A stretch of DNA of 21,446 bases from UBA4719 sp038249115 (GCA_038249115.1 JBBRWQ010000057.1:1-21446); one strand, 5' to 3'. Positions 6,881 to 15,243 are shown, counted from the first letter of the stretch. A program made the numbers and translations. Notes: a model not told the origin generated them from the sequence alone.

Positions 6881-7993
6881 CTACACCAGGCGGGTGAGCC
6901 AGCCGCGCCGATCCGGCGAACGGCCGTACTGCAGGTCTAGCAAGGTATGACGGATCGTGCTGGTCATCGTCCCCACGCCTTCGTCGACGCTGTGATCTCC
7001 GATGACGACCTCGCCGCCCTGCCATGCCAGCCGGCCGACCGGCGTCACCACTGCAGCTGTCCCGCAGGCGAACACCTCGGTGATCTCGCCACTGGCAGCA
7101 CCATCGCGCCACTCGTCGATGGAGATACGGCGTTCTTCAACCTTGCGCCCGAGGTCACCGGCCAGCTCGATGATCGAGGAGCGCGTCACGCCCTCGAGGA
7201 TCGTCCCGGTGAGCTCGGGGGTCACGATGGTGCCGTCGGCCTGGACGAAGAAGAGGTTCATCCCGCCGAGCTCCTCGACCCACTTGTGCTCGACTGCATC
7301 GAGAAACGCGACCTGGTCGCAACCATTGCCCTTGGCCTGGACCTGTGCAGCCAGGCTGGCGGCGTAGTTGCCCCCGCACTTGGCCGCTCCGGTGCCACCC
7401 GGGGCCGCGCGCGTGTAGTCGGTGGACAGCCAGATGGAAACGGGCCTCACCCCGCCAGAGAAGTAGGGGCCGGCCGGCGAGGCGATGACGCAGTAGGTCA
7501 CCTCAGCCGAGGGGCGCACTCCCAGGAACGCCTCAGAGGCGAACATGAACGGGCGCAGATACAGGCTCGTCTCCTCGGCATCACCCGCGGGAACCCACTT
7601 CTCGTCTGTCGCAACAAGCACACGGAGCGACTCGATGAAGTCCGCCTCTGACAGCTCCGGAAGAGCCAGTCGCCTTGCGCTGCGGGCGAATCGCGCGGCG
7701 TTGACCTCCGGGCGGAAGGTCCAGACCGAACCGTCAAGGTGTCGGTAGGCCTTCATGCCCTCGAAGATCTCCTGGCCGTAGTGCAACACCGCCGCGGACG
7801 GGTCGAGCGACAACGGCCCGCGGGCTGTGACCTTGGCGTCATGCCAACCCTGACCGGAGGTCCAGGTCGTCAGAACCATGTGGTCGGTGAATGCCTTGCC
7901 GAACCCCGGATCGGCCAGAAGGGCTTCGCGTTGATCGTCCGGCAGCACGTCAGAACGCGGCTCGACGGTGAATGAGAGTGCTGCCGGTGACAT
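6881..7993 (-). CDS. ilvE: Branched-chain amino acid aminotransferase
   Basis: PLP-dependent fold-type IV transaminase for the last step of Ile, Val and Leu synthesis, using glutamate as amino donor. 370 residues, typical of the longer actinobacterial form. Conserved segments are LHYGQEIFEGMKAYR (70-84), FRPEVNAARFARSARRLALPE, LYLRPFMFASEAFLGVRPS, and GAAKCGGNYAASLAAQ with the PLP lysine K205. VEELGGMNLFF and GITEVFACGTAAVVTPVG-like segments near the C-terminus bind the cofactor and substrate carboxylate. A strong Shine-Dalgarno (GGAGG, 5 nt before the ATG) precedes the start at 7993. The gene lies 85 bp after leuB and before the cimA leader. Confidence 0.96.
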   Translation of the reverse strand: MSPAALSFTVEPRSDVLPDDQREALLADPGFGKAFTDHMVLTTWTSGQGWHDAKVTARGPLSLDPSAAVLHYGQEIFEGMKAYRHLDGSVWTFRPEVNAARFARSARRLALPELSEADFIESLRVLVATDEKWVPAGDAEETSLYLRPFMFASEAFLGVRPSAEVTYCVIASPAGPYFSGGVRPVSIWLSTDYTRAAPGGTGAAKCGGNYAASLAAQVQAKGNGCDQVAFLDAVEHKWVEELGGMNLFFVQADGTIVTPELTGTILEGVTRSSIIELAGDLGRKVEERRISIDEWRDGAASGEITEVFACGTAAVVTPVGRLAWQGGEVVIGDHSVDEGVGTMTSTIRHTLLDLQYGRSPDRRGWLTRLV

Positions 7994-8078
7994 AGGTCCT
8001 CCAAGGACATGCGTGGTATCTCCCTCGAAGGCTACCGGGACCCGTCGCCTCGCTCTCAGCGACCGTAGACGCTCCCGC

Positions 8079-9173
8079 TCAGCCGATGAGATCGGCGATG
8101 GCGTCGCCGACCTGTGACGTCGAGCGGATCATGTCGGTCATGGTCCCCCGAGTGCCCAGGTCCGAAGCGACGGCCTGTTCGACCCTGCGCGCATCCTCCG
8201 CGCGCCCAATGTGCTCAAGCAGCATTGCCACGGACAGAATCGCAGCTGTTGGGTCGGCTTTGCCCTGGCCGGCGATGTCGGGCGCCGAACCGTGAACGGG
8301 CTCGAACATGCTCGGGGACGTGCGTTCTGGGTTGATGTTGCCGCTGGCAGCCAGGCCGATGCCACCAGTGATCGCCGCCGCGATGTCGGTCACGATGTCG
8401 CCGAAGAGGTTGTCCGTCACGATCACGTCGAAGCGACCGGGGTCGGTCACCATGAAGATCGTGGCCGCGTCCACGTGCTGGTAAGCCGTTGCCACCGCAG
8501 GGAACTCGGCACCCACCTCATCGAAGGTCCGGCGCCAGAGGTCACCGGCGTTTACCAGGACGTTGTGCTTGTGCACGAGGGTCAGATGCTTGCGGTCCCG
8601 AGCCTGTGCTCGGGCGAAGGCGTCGCGCACGACACGCTCCACGCCATAGCGGGTGTTGACGCTGACCTCTGTGGCGATCTCTGCCGGTGAACCCACGCGC
8701 AAGGCGCCACCGTTGCCGACGTACGGCCCCTCTGTGCCCTCGCGGACGACGACGAAGTCGATGCCGTTCGGCGCAACCCTCTCGACCGCCAGCGGGCTCT
8801 GCATACCCGGATAGAGCCGGACAGGGCGCAGGTTGACGTAATGGTCGAGGGCAAACCTCAGCTTGAGCAGCAGTCCACGCTCAAGCACACCGCTCGGCAC
8901 GCTCGGGTCTCCGACAGCGCCGAGCAGGATCGCGTCGTGTCCGCGGATCTCCTTCAGCACCGAGTCGGGCAAGGTCTCGCCGGTGGCGAGCCAGCGGCGG
9001 GCGCCCAGGTCGTACTCGGTGGTGTTGACCTTGAGGCCCCTGACAGCGTCGACGGCCTGGACCGAGCAGATCGCGGAGAGAACCTTGAGCCCCTCGGCCA
9101 CCACCTCAGGGCCGATGCCATCGCCCCCGACGACCGCAATGTCCAGCGAGTCAGATCCACGCGAGTCAGCCAT
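8079..9173 (-). CDS. leuB: 3-isopropylmalate dehydrogenase
   Basis: NAD-dependent oxidative decarboxylase of the leucine pathway. In the citramalate route the same enzyme type acts on 3-methylmalate to give 2-oxobutyrate, which fits its neighbour cimA. 364 residues. GGDGIGPEV at 16-24, GAVGDP, LLLKLRFALDHYVNLRPVRLYPG, VVREGTEGPYVGNGG (Y151), HKHNV (K202), metal aspartates in QHVDA (D235) and NLFGDIVTD (D259, D263), and the FEPVHGSAPDIAGQGKADP cofactor loop near the C-terminus. Homoisocitrate and tartrate dehydrogenases are related, but the context supports LeuB. No clear Shine-Dalgarno before the ATG. A long stem-loop lies about 49 bp upstream. Confidence 0.95.
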   Translation of the reverse strand: MADSRGSDSLDIAVVGGDGIGPEVVAEGLKVLSAICSVQAVDAVRGLKVNTTEYDLGARRWLATGETLPDSVLKEIRGHDAILLGAVGDPSVPSGVLERGLLLKLRFALDHYVNLRPVRLYPGMQSPLAVERVAPNGIDFVVVREGTEGPYVGNGGALRVGSPAEIATEVSVNTRYGVERVVRDAFARAQARDRKHLTLVHKHNVLVNAGDLWRRTFDEVGAEFPAVATAYQHVDAATIFMVTDPGRFDVIVTDNLFGDIVTDIAAAITGGIGLAASGNINPERTSPSMFEPVHGSAPDIAGQGKADPTAAILSVAMLLEHIGRAEDARRVEQAVASDLGTRGTMTDMIRSTSQVGDAIADLIG

Positions 9174-9221
9174 GCTGCTCAGCGTAGGAGCCGTCTTGCG
9201 ATCTGGATTCCCTGTCTCACC

Positions 9222-9261
9222 TGACGAACGGCGTCAGGGTAACCCCCGACACCGTTCGTCA
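9222..9261 (-). promoter_or_regulatory. 18-bp stem-loop in the leuB upstream region
   Basis: Arms TGACGAACGGTGTC and GACGCCGTTCGTCA pair throughout on the minus-strand RNA (one G-U), continue through a further G-U and GGG/CCC, and close on the 4-nt loop GTTA. On the plus strand the two G-U positions would be A-C mismatches, so the structure is better formed in the serA-to-leuB transcript. There is no U run after it. It starts 15 nt after the stop of the small ORF and ends 48 nt before leuB. It could be an RNA regulator, a processing site or a DNA operator. Confidence 0.7.
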
Positions 9262-9275
9262 TCCGCCGATGCAGT

Positions 9276-9356
9276 TCACTCGTCCGAGTGACCTTGGTCC
9301 CGCAGGTCCATGGACTCCTGCAGCGCGCGGCGGGCATCCAGTTGTTCTTCGCTCAT
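9276..9356 (-). CDS. Possible small protein upstream of leuB (26 aa)
   Basis: ATG-started ORF of 26 residues beginning MSEEQLDARRALQESMDL, highly charged, with high GC at third codon positions. A GAGG about 11 nt before the ATG is a weak Shine-Dalgarno. I do not recognise it. It has only three Leu, not clustered, so it does not look like a leucine leader peptide. The frame stays open upstream to 9596, but that part reads as non-coding. A chance ORF is quite possible. Confidence 0.3.
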   Translation of the reverse strand: MSEEQLDARRALQESMDLRDQGHSDE

Positions 9357-9653
9357 GTGAATCACGTCCTCTGCCCAAAAAGGGCTGTCGCACAAAGGTA
9401 TTGGGGCACTCGACGGCATCGGAATCCTGCCAGTCGGTCGGTCAGGAGGCGCATGCGGGGTCTCCGCGATGCGGCGCTGACTCAGAGAAACCTGCTGCGA
9501 CGGGGGAGGGTGATCCCGCGCCGTTGCACGCCCCAGAGAATATGTGGCCGTCCAACTTCTTGGGATGAGTTTCTCAGCAACTGAGACGCACCACACAGTC
9601 GGTTCGGGCCGCTCAGATCGAGCTCAGCTGTCGATCGCGCAGGTCTCGTGGGC

Positions 9654-11267
9654 TCAACCGTCGAGGTCGACGACCTTGACGCTGGTCGCGTCGATCTCCT
9701 CGGAGAGCTCGCTCAGCACTGCGACCGGGATTTTCGAGTCGACGGTGAGAACGACCAGCGCATGTCCGCCAGCCGCGTCACGCGCCACCTGCATGCCGCC
9801 GATATTGATACCGGCGTCGCCGAGCACGCGGCCGAGACCGCCCACCACACCCGGGCGGTCGGAATAGGTGTAGAAGACCATGTGCTCAGAGATGGGGACC
9901 TCGAGGTCGAACTGGTTCACCCCGACGACCTTCTCGATCATCCTGGGGCCGGTGAGCGTGCCGGCGACGCTGATGACGCTGCCGTCCGCCAGAGTTCCGC
10001 GCAGGATCGTCACGTTGCGGAAGTCCGGGCTGTTCGGATCGGTCAGCAGACGCACTTCACACCCTCGCTCCATGGCCAGCAGCGGGGCGTTGACGTAGGA
10101 CACCGACTGCTCGACCACACCCTGGAAGAGACCTTTGAGAGCGGCCAGCTTCCAGACGCTGACGTCGTGCTGGGTGATCTCGCCTCTGACATCGATGTCC
10201 AGCTGCGCCGGGACCGACCCCGCAAGCGCGGTGAAGATGCGACCGAGCTTCTCCACCAGCGCGATTCCGGGACGAACCTCCTCGGCGATAACACCGCCGG
10301 AGACGTTGACTGCGTCGGGCACCAGCTCACCGGCCAGTGCCAGCCGGACCGACTTGGCCACTGCGACGCCGGCCTTCTCCTGGGCCTCTTCGGTCGATGC
10401 GCCGAGGTGGGGCGTGACGACGACCGACTCGAACTCGAACAGCGGCGACTCGGTGCACGGTTCCTTGGCCCAGACGTCGATACCGGCGCCGGCGACACGG
10501 CCTTCCCTGAGCGCATCAGCCAGGGCCTGCTCGTCCACGATGCCACCCCGGGCCGCGTTGATGATGCGCACGGTGGGCTTGACGAGCTTGAGGGCCTCTT
10601 CGCCGATGAGCCCCACGGTCTCGGGCGTCTTGGGCAGGTGGACGGTGATGAAGTCGCTCTCGCGCAGCAGGTCGTCCAGGGGGACAAGCCTGACGCCGAG
10701 CTGTCCGGCGCGCGCCTGGGACAGGTAGGGGTCATAGGCGATGAGCTTCACCCCGAAGCCGGCCAGCCGCTCAGCGGTCAGGGCGCCGATCCTGCCGAGT
10801 CCGATGACACCGACGGTCTTGTCGAACAGCTCGACGCCGCCGTACTGGCTGCGCTTCCACTTGCCGGCCTTGAGGGCCTGGCTCGCGGGCACGATGTTGC
10901 GAGCCGTGGCCAGCAGCAGGCCGATGGCCAGCTCCGACGCAGAGGTGATGTTCGAGGTTGGCGCATTCACGACCATGACGCCGGCAATCGTCGCCGCCTT
11001 GACGTCCACGTTGTCCAGACCGACACCGGCGCGGGCCACGACCTTGAGCCGTCTGGCAGCAGCTAGCGCCTCCTGGTCGATGTTGGTGGCGGACCGAATC
11101 AACACCGCGTCGACGTCGACCAGGGCTGCCAGCAGCTCTGCGCGGTTGGCGCCATCGCAATGCCGGATCTCGAAATCAGGGCCGAGGGCATCGACGGTCG
11201 CGGGAGAGAGCTCTTCGGCAATCAAGACAATCGACTTGGTGGCAGTCAAGACAACGGGCTGGGTCAC
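9654..11267 (-). CDS. serA: D-3-phosphoglycerate dehydrogenase
   Basis: Oxidises 3-phosphoglycerate to 3-phosphohydroxypyruvate, the first committed step of serine synthesis. 537 residues, the long form with an allosteric substrate-binding domain and an ACT domain, as in mycobacteria. Rossmann motif GLGRIG at 156-161. Catalytic residues R240 (NAARGGIVDE), E269 (DVWAKEP) and H287 (TPHLGASTEEAQ). The ASB domain spans about 320-455 and the ACT domain about 460-535 (VFYTYSDRPGVVGGLGRVLGDAGINIGGMQ), the usual serine feedback site. GTG start at 11267 is supported by AAGGA 8 nt upstream. It lies 157 bp after ilvC, where a TAAACT box at 11370-11365 might be a separate -10. Confidence 0.96.
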   Translation of the reverse strand: MTQPVVLTATKSIVLIAEELSPATVDALGPDFEIRHCDGANRAELLAALVDVDAVLIRSATNIDQEALAAARRLKVVARAGVGLDNVDVKAATIAGVMVVNAPTSNITSASELAIGLLLATARNIVPASQALKAGKWKRSQYGGVELFDKTVGVIGLGRIGALTAERLAGFGVKLIAYDPYLSQARAGQLGVRLVPLDDLLRESDFITVHLPKTPETVGLIGEEALKLVKPTVRIINAARGGIVDEQALADALREGRVAGAGIDVWAKEPCTESPLFEFESVVVTPHLGASTEEAQEKAGVAVAKSVRLALAGELVPDAVNVSGGVIAEEVRPGIALVEKLGRIFTALAGSVPAQLDIDVRGEITQHDVSVWKLAALKGLFQGVVEQSVSYVNAPLLAMERGCEVRLLTDPNSPDFRNVTILRGTLADGSVISVAGTLTGPRMIEKVVGVNQFDLEVPISEHMVFYTYSDRPGVVGGLGRVLGDAGINIGGMQVARDAAGGHALVVLTVDSKIPVAVLSELSEEIDATSVKVVDLDG

Positions 11268-11424
11268 TGGGCCTGTCCTTCACAGCTGGAGGGAGTCGGC
11301 CAGTCCATGGGTGCGGCCGGCCAGTGCGAGCAGATTCCTCGGCACCGCGTTGTGCCCGGATTCCAGTTTAGGTCGCACCCGCCTGTCTTGTTGGCATCGG
11401 CCCGCCATATGGACCACTCGAGAG

Positions 11425-12453
11425 TCAGCGAGCGGCGGATCCCTCCACGTAGTCGGCGTCGGAAGCCTTGATCCAGCTCATCAGGCCACGCAGCTCGCGC
11501 CCGGTCGCCTCGATCGGGTGAGCCGCGCCCTTGGCACGCAGTTCCTTGAACTCGGGGGCGCCAGCGTCCTGGTCGGCGATGAAACGCTCCGCGAAGGCGC
11601 CGCTCTTGATGTCCGCCAGGACCGCCTTCATGTTCTCCTTGACCCGCTCGTCGATCACGCGCGGGCCCGACACGTAGTCGCCGTACTCTGCCGTGTCGGA
11701 GACCGACCAGCGCTGTTTGGCGATGCCGCCCTCGACCATGAGGTCAACGATCAGCTTGAGCTCGTGCAGACACTCGAAGTAGGCAACCTCAGGCTGGTAG
11801 CCGGCCTCAACCAGGGTCTCGTAGCCGTACATGACCAGCTGAGACGCGCCACCACACAGGACCGCCTGCTCGCCGAACAGGTCGGTCTCGGTCTCTTCGG
11901 TGAAGGTCGTCCTGATTCCGCCGGCCCGCAGCCCGCCGATCGCCCGGGCGTAGGACTTGGCCAGCTCCCAGGCCTTGCCCGTCTCGTCCTTCTCGACGGC
12001 GACCAGCACCGGTACGCCTCGGCCGTCGACGTACTCGCGCCGAACCAGGTGACCAGGTCCCTTGGGCGCCACCATCGCGACGTCGACACCGGACGGCGCC
12101 TGGATGTAGCCGAAGCGGATGTTGAAGCCGTGGGCAAAGAAGAGCGCTGCACCCGGCTTCAGGTTCGGGGCGATCGACTCTGCATAGACCTTTCGCTGGA
12201 CCTGATCGGGCGTCAGGATCATGACGAGGTCGGACTCGCGGACTGCATCGGCCACCGACAGGACCGTCAGGCCCTCGTCCAGCGCCTTCGCCCTGGACGT
12301 GCTGCCCTCGGCCAGGCCAACCCGGACATCCACGCCGGAGTCGCGCAGGTTCAGCGCGTGGGCGTGACCCTGACTGCCGTATCCGATGACAGCGACCTTG
12401 CGTCCCTGGATCACTGACAGATCTGCATCGTCGTCATAGAACATTTCAGCCAC
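11425..12453 (-). CDS. ilvC: Ketol-acid reductoisomerase, class I
   Basis: Mg- and NAD(P)H-dependent enzyme that rearranges and reduces acetolactate or acetohydroxybutyrate in valine and isoleucine synthesis. 342 residues, the short class I form. The N-terminal Rossmann fold has VIGYGSQGHAHALNLRDSG (22-40) and a cofactor loop GLAEGSTSRAKA (46-57), whose serines are usual for NADPH users. H108, D191 and E195 (ETDLFGEQAVLCGG) and E227/E231 (YFECLHELKLIVDL) are the expected metal and catalytic residues. The GTG start at 12453 has a strong AAGGAG 7 nt upstream. It lies 39 bp after ilvN in the same operon. Confidence 0.97.
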   Translation of the reverse strand: MAEMFYDDDADLSVIQGRKVAVIGYGSQGHAHALNLRDSGVDVRVGLAEGSTSRAKALDEGLTVLSVADAVRESDLVMILTPDQVQRKVYAESIAPNLKPGAALFFAHGFNIRFGYIQAPSGVDVAMVAPKGPGHLVRREYVDGRGVPVLVAVEKDETGKAWELAKSYARAIGGLRAGGIRTTFTEETETDLFGEQAVLCGGASQLVMYGYETLVEAGYQPEVAYFECLHELKLIVDLMVEGGIAKQRWSVSDTAEYGDYVSGPRVIDERVKENMKAVLADIKSGAFAERFIADQDAGAPEFKELRAKGAAHPIEATGRELRGLMSWIKASDADYVEGSAAR

Positions 12454-12492
12454 GGCGGGCTCCTTCAGGTAGTGGACGAAATTGGATGAATC

Positions 12493-13005
12493 TCAGGCCG
12501 ACCGAAGTGAGCGGTCGGTGATCGAGCGGCCACCACGACCGATGGCGACCATGCCGGAGTGCACCAGCTCCTTGATGCCGAACGGCTCCAGGATCCGCAG
12601 CAGCGCCTCCAGCTTGTCGCTGTCGCCGGTGGCCTCGATGGTCACGGCATCTGTTGCGACGTCGATGACCTTGGCCCGGAACAGCTGGGCGGTCTCGAGG
12701 ATGTGCGAGCGAGTCTGCAGGTCCGCTCGTACCTTGACCATGAGGATGGCCCGCTGCACCGAGGCGGTGCGTTCGAGCTCGACCACCTTGAGCACCTCGA
12801 CCAGCTTGTTGAGCTGCTTGGTGACCTGCTCGAGCGGCAGCTCCTCGACGTCGACGACGACCGTCATCCGGGACACGTCGGGGTGCTCCGTGGGGCCCAC
12901 CGCCAACGAGTCGATGTTGAATCCCCGTCGTGAGAACAGTCCGGCTATGCGGGTCAGCACGCCTGGCTTGTTCTCCACCAGGACTGACAGCGTGTGCTTG
13001 CTCAT
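12493..13005 (-). CDS. ilvN: Acetolactate synthase small (regulatory) subunit
   Basis: Partner of IlvB, conferring valine feedback and raising activity of acetohydroxyacid synthase. 170 residues. The N-terminal ACT domain (about 5-80) begins HTLSVLVENKPGVLTRIAGLFSRRGFNIDSL. The C-terminal half (about 85-160, VKVRADLQTRSHILETAQLFRAKVIDV) is the second ACT-like domain of the ALS_ss family. ATG at 13005 has GGAAGGG about 8 nt upstream. The gene is separated from ilvB by a 157-bp gap filled by a duplicated 63-bp repeat, which is unusual because these subunits are often almost adjacent. Confidence 0.96.
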   Translation of the reverse strand: MSKHTLSVLVENKPGVLTRIAGLFSRRGFNIDSLAVGPTEHPDVSRMTVVVDVEELPLEQVTKQLNKLVEVLKVVELERTASVQRAILMVKVRADLQTRSHILETAQLFRAKVIDVATDAVTIEATGDSDKLEALLRILEPFGIKELVHSGMVAIGRGGRSITDRSLRSA

Positions 13006-13036
13006 GACAATTGCCCTTCCAGTCCACTGTTGCCCA

Positions 13037-13171
13037 TGGCGAGGATGAGACCCCGCTCCGCTCCTCGCTCCGCTGCGATGCTCACGGCGCCTAATCCTCT
13101 GCGTCTTCTGGCGAGGATGAGACCCCGCTCCGCTCCTCGCTCCGCTGCGATGCTCACGGCGCCTAATCCTC
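13037..13171. repeat. Two copies of a 63-bp element between ilvB and ilvN
   Basis: Copies at 13037-13099 and 13109-13171 look identical and are 9 bp apart (period 72). Each begins GCGAGGAT and ends ATCCTC. In the second copy the ends form an 8-bp inverted repeat, GCGAGGAT/ATCCTCGC. On the minus strand each unit contains two near copies of GCGGAGCG. The second copy overlaps the last codons and stop of ilvB. It looks like a small intergenic repeat of the REP or MITE type, probably dispersed elsewhere in the genome. It has no clear U-tract terminator. Confidence 0.8.
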
Positions 13172-15106
13172 GCGGTCCCACACCGGCGTCAGCCCGCGTG
13201 CAGTCTGGATCTGGTCGTTGCTGACTCCCGCGGGGACCATCGGCCACACCATCGCATCGCGGTGGACGACGAAGTCCACCACGACCGGAACGTCGTTGAT
13301 CTCCATCGCCTTCTTGATGGTCGCGTCGACGTCGCCAGGCGTATCGCAACGCATTCCCACGCAGCCGTAGGCCTCGGCCAGCTTGACGAAGTCCGGCACG
13401 CGAACCTGCGCGTGGCTGGTGTGCAGGTCGGTGTTGGAGTAGCGCTCGTTGTAGAACAGCGTCTGCCACTGGCGGACCATACCCAGACTCGAGTTGTTGA
13501 TGATCGCGATCTTGATCGGGATCTTGTTGATGACACAGGTAGCCAGCTCCTGGTTGGTCATCTGGAAGCAGCCGTCACCGTCGATCGCCCAGACGACGCG
13601 CTCTGGCTGGGCGACCTTGGCGCCCATGGCCGCCGGCACCGCGAAGCCCATCGTGCCCAGGCCGCCGGAGTTGATCCAGCTGTTCGGCCGTTCGTAGCGC
13701 ACGAACTGTGCGGCCCACATCTGGTGCTGGCCCACCCCGGCCACGAAGACCGACTCGGGTCCGCTGATCGCGCCAATGCGCTCGATGACGTGCTGCGGGG
13801 CCAAGGACCCATCATCATGTGCGGAGTAGCCCAGCGGGAACGTGGTCTTCCACTGCTGGACCTTCGTGCGCCAGTCCTTGTAGTCGCCCGGGTGGCCCGC
13901 GTCATGCGCGGCGCGGACGGCGGCAAGGAGGTCGATGATGACCTCCTTGCAGTCGCCAACGATCGGCACGTCGGCGAACCGGTTCTTGGAGATCTCGGCA
14001 GGGTCGATGTCCGCGTGGATGACCTTGGCGCCAGGGGCAAAGGTCGACAGCTGACCGGTCACCCGATCGTCGAAGCGGGCACCAAAGGTGATCAGCAGAT
14101 CGGACTTCTGCAGGGCGGTGACGGCGGCCACGGTGCCATGCATGCCCGGCATACCGAGGTTGAGCGGATGACTGTCGGGCACCGCACCGCGCGCCATCAG
14201 CGTGGTGACAACTGGTATCTGGGTCAGGTCGACGAACTGACGCAGCACCTCGCTGGCCTCGGCGCGGATGACTCCCCCGCCGACATACAGGACCGGACGG
14301 CGGGCCTCCATGATCAGCCGGGCCGCCTCACGGATCTGCTTGCCATGTGGCTTGGCCACAGGGTGGTAGCCCGGCAGGTCGAGCTTCGGCGGCCAGACGA
14401 ACGTTGTCTGGGCCTGCAACGCGTCTTTGCTGATATCGACCAGAACCGGGCCTGGACGGCCGGTCCCGGCGATGTGGAAGGCCTCGGCCAGCGCCCTCGG
14501 GATGGCCGCGGGGTCCGTGATCAGGTAGTTGTGCTTGGTGATCGGCATCGTGATGCCGCGAATATCCGCTTCCTGGAACGCATCCGTGCCGATGGATCTG
14601 GAGGTGACCTGGCCGGTGATGGCGACGATCGGGACCGAGTCCAGGAAGGCATCGGCGAGCGGCGTGACCAGGTTGGTCGCGCCAGGGCCACTGGTGGCCA
14701 TGCACACTCCAACCTTGCCGCTGACCGAGGCGTAGCCCTCTGCCGCATGCCCTGCGCCCTGTTCGTGACGCACGAGAATGTGTCGCACCTTGGTGGAGTC
14801 CAGCAACGGGTCGTATACCGGCAGGATCGCGCCGCCGGGGAGGCCGAAGACAGTGTCGACACCGAGGGCCTCGAGGGACATGACCAGGCTCTGGGCACCG
14901 GTGACCTCAACGGCCGGGACCCGTGCACTGGACGCACCCTTGGCCTTGGCCGTGGGCGGGCCCGCGTCAGCCCCGCGTGAGCGAGTCGAACCAGCGAGGT
15001 CAGCCGGAGAAGCACCGTGGCGCCCTGGCCCTTCCGGGGTCGAGCCTTGGGTGGTCGAACCTCCTGGGCTCGAGTCTGAGGCCTTGCCTTGTGTCACTGC
15101 CGTCAC
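13163..15106 (-). CDS. ilvB: Acetolactate synthase large (catalytic) subunit
   Basis: ThDP-, FAD- and Mg-dependent acetohydroxyacid synthase, forming acetolactate for Val/Leu and acetohydroxybutyrate for Ile. 647 residues. A Ser/Gly/Pro-rich extension of about 66 residues precedes the core, which begins TGAQSLVMSLEALGVDTVFGLPGG. Catalytic Glu is E115 (RHEQGAGHAAEGYA). The FAD region includes GTDAFQEADIRGITMPITKHN and FGARFDDRVTG. The ThDP/Mg motif runs from GDG (510-512) to NN (537-538), followed by LGMVRQWQ. The start used is GTG at 15106. No strong Shine-Dalgarno is seen and the low-complexity N-terminus leaves the exact start uncertain. A leader ORF and terminator lie upstream, and the repeat begins in its last codons. 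Confidence 0.95.
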   Translation of the reverse strand: MTAVTQGKASDSSPGGSTTQGSTPEGPGRHGASPADLAGSTRSRGADAGPPTAKAKGASSARVPAVEVTGAQSLVMSLEALGVDTVFGLPGGAILPVYDPLLDSTKVRHILVRHEQGAGHAAEGYASVSGKVGVCMATSGPGATNLVTPLADAFLDSVPIVAITGQVTSRSIGTDAFQEADIRGITMPITKHNYLITDPAAIPRALAEAFHIAGTGRPGPVLVDISKDALQAQTTFVWPPKLDLPGYHPVAKPHGKQIREAARLIMEARRPVLYVGGGVIRAEASEVLRQFVDLTQIPVVTTLMARGAVPDSHPLNLGMPGMHGTVAAVTALQKSDLLITFGARFDDRVTGQLSTFAPGAKVIHADIDPAEISKNRFADVPIVGDCKEVIIDLLAAVRAAHDAGHPGDYKDWRTKVQQWKTTFPLGYSAHDDGSLAPQHVIERIGAISGPESVFVAGVGQHQMWAAQFVRYERPNSWINSGGLGTMGFAVPAAMGAKVAQPERVVWAIDGDGCFQMTNQELATCVINKIPIKIAIINNSSLGMVRQWQTLFYNERYSNTDLHTSHAQVRVPDFVKLAEAYGCVGMRCDTPGDVDATIKKAMEINDVPVVVDFVVHRDAMVWPMVPAGVSNDQIQTARGLTPVWDRED

Positions 15107-15175
15107 CGCTTTCGATAACTAGCGCTTGTCGGTTCCGTGCACCGAATCAGCCGATGACCACGGACCTTCTGCATG

Positions 15176-15210
15176 AAAAAACCCCTCGGTCCGTTACCGG
15201 ACATGAGGGG
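15176..15210 (-). terminator. Attenuator-type intrinsic terminator before ilvB
   Basis: On the minus strand CCCCTC/GAGGGG (6 bp) and GTCCG/CGGAC (5 bp), separated by a small internal loop, close on the GNRA tetraloop GTAA. The stem is followed by six U. It lies about 70 nt before the ilvB start and after a branched-chain leader ORF, so it is best read as the terminator of an attenuator. GGACGTG at the leader start (15272-15266) could pair with CATGTCC in its 5' arm. Confidence 0.85.
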
Positions 15211-15211
15211 C

Positions 15212-15243
15212 AGCGCGCTGACTCAGGTGAAAGTCTGCGCGCT
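15212..15243 (-). promoter_or_regulatory. GC-rich hairpin of the ilvB leader
   Basis: AGCGCGC (15243-15237) pairs perfectly with GCGCGCT (15218-15212), with further ACT/AGT pairing inside. The 5' arm contains the last two bases of the leader stop codon, and the 3' arm stops one base before the terminator stem. Same layout as before cimA. Confidence 0.6.

Larger units (their letters stand above)
9174..9653 (-). other. 480-bp serA-leuB intergenic region
   Basis: The longest gene-free stretch. It holds an 18-bp stem-loop (9222-9261) near leuB and a possible 26-codon ORF (9276-9356). It also has a small TCTCAG/CTGAGA hairpin near 9570-9586. I see no U-tract terminator after serA, so read-through into leuB is possible, and no convincing complete promoter. 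Confidence 0.6.

Noticed and set aside
6651..7112. A 153-codon minus-strand ORF across the ilvE end and the cimA leader
   Set aside because: It overlaps the end of ilvE out of frame and runs through the terminator, with no motif support.
9362..9454. A 30-codon minus-strand ORF (MRLLTDRL...) upstream of leuB as a Leu leader peptide
   Set aside because: Its Leu codons are scattered, third-position GC is low, and no terminator follows it.
9648..12417. Long plus-strand frames (472 and 558 codons) opposite serA and ilvC
   Set aside because: They lie antisense to genes with intact catalytic motifs, have no recognisable domains, and arise from high third-position GC.
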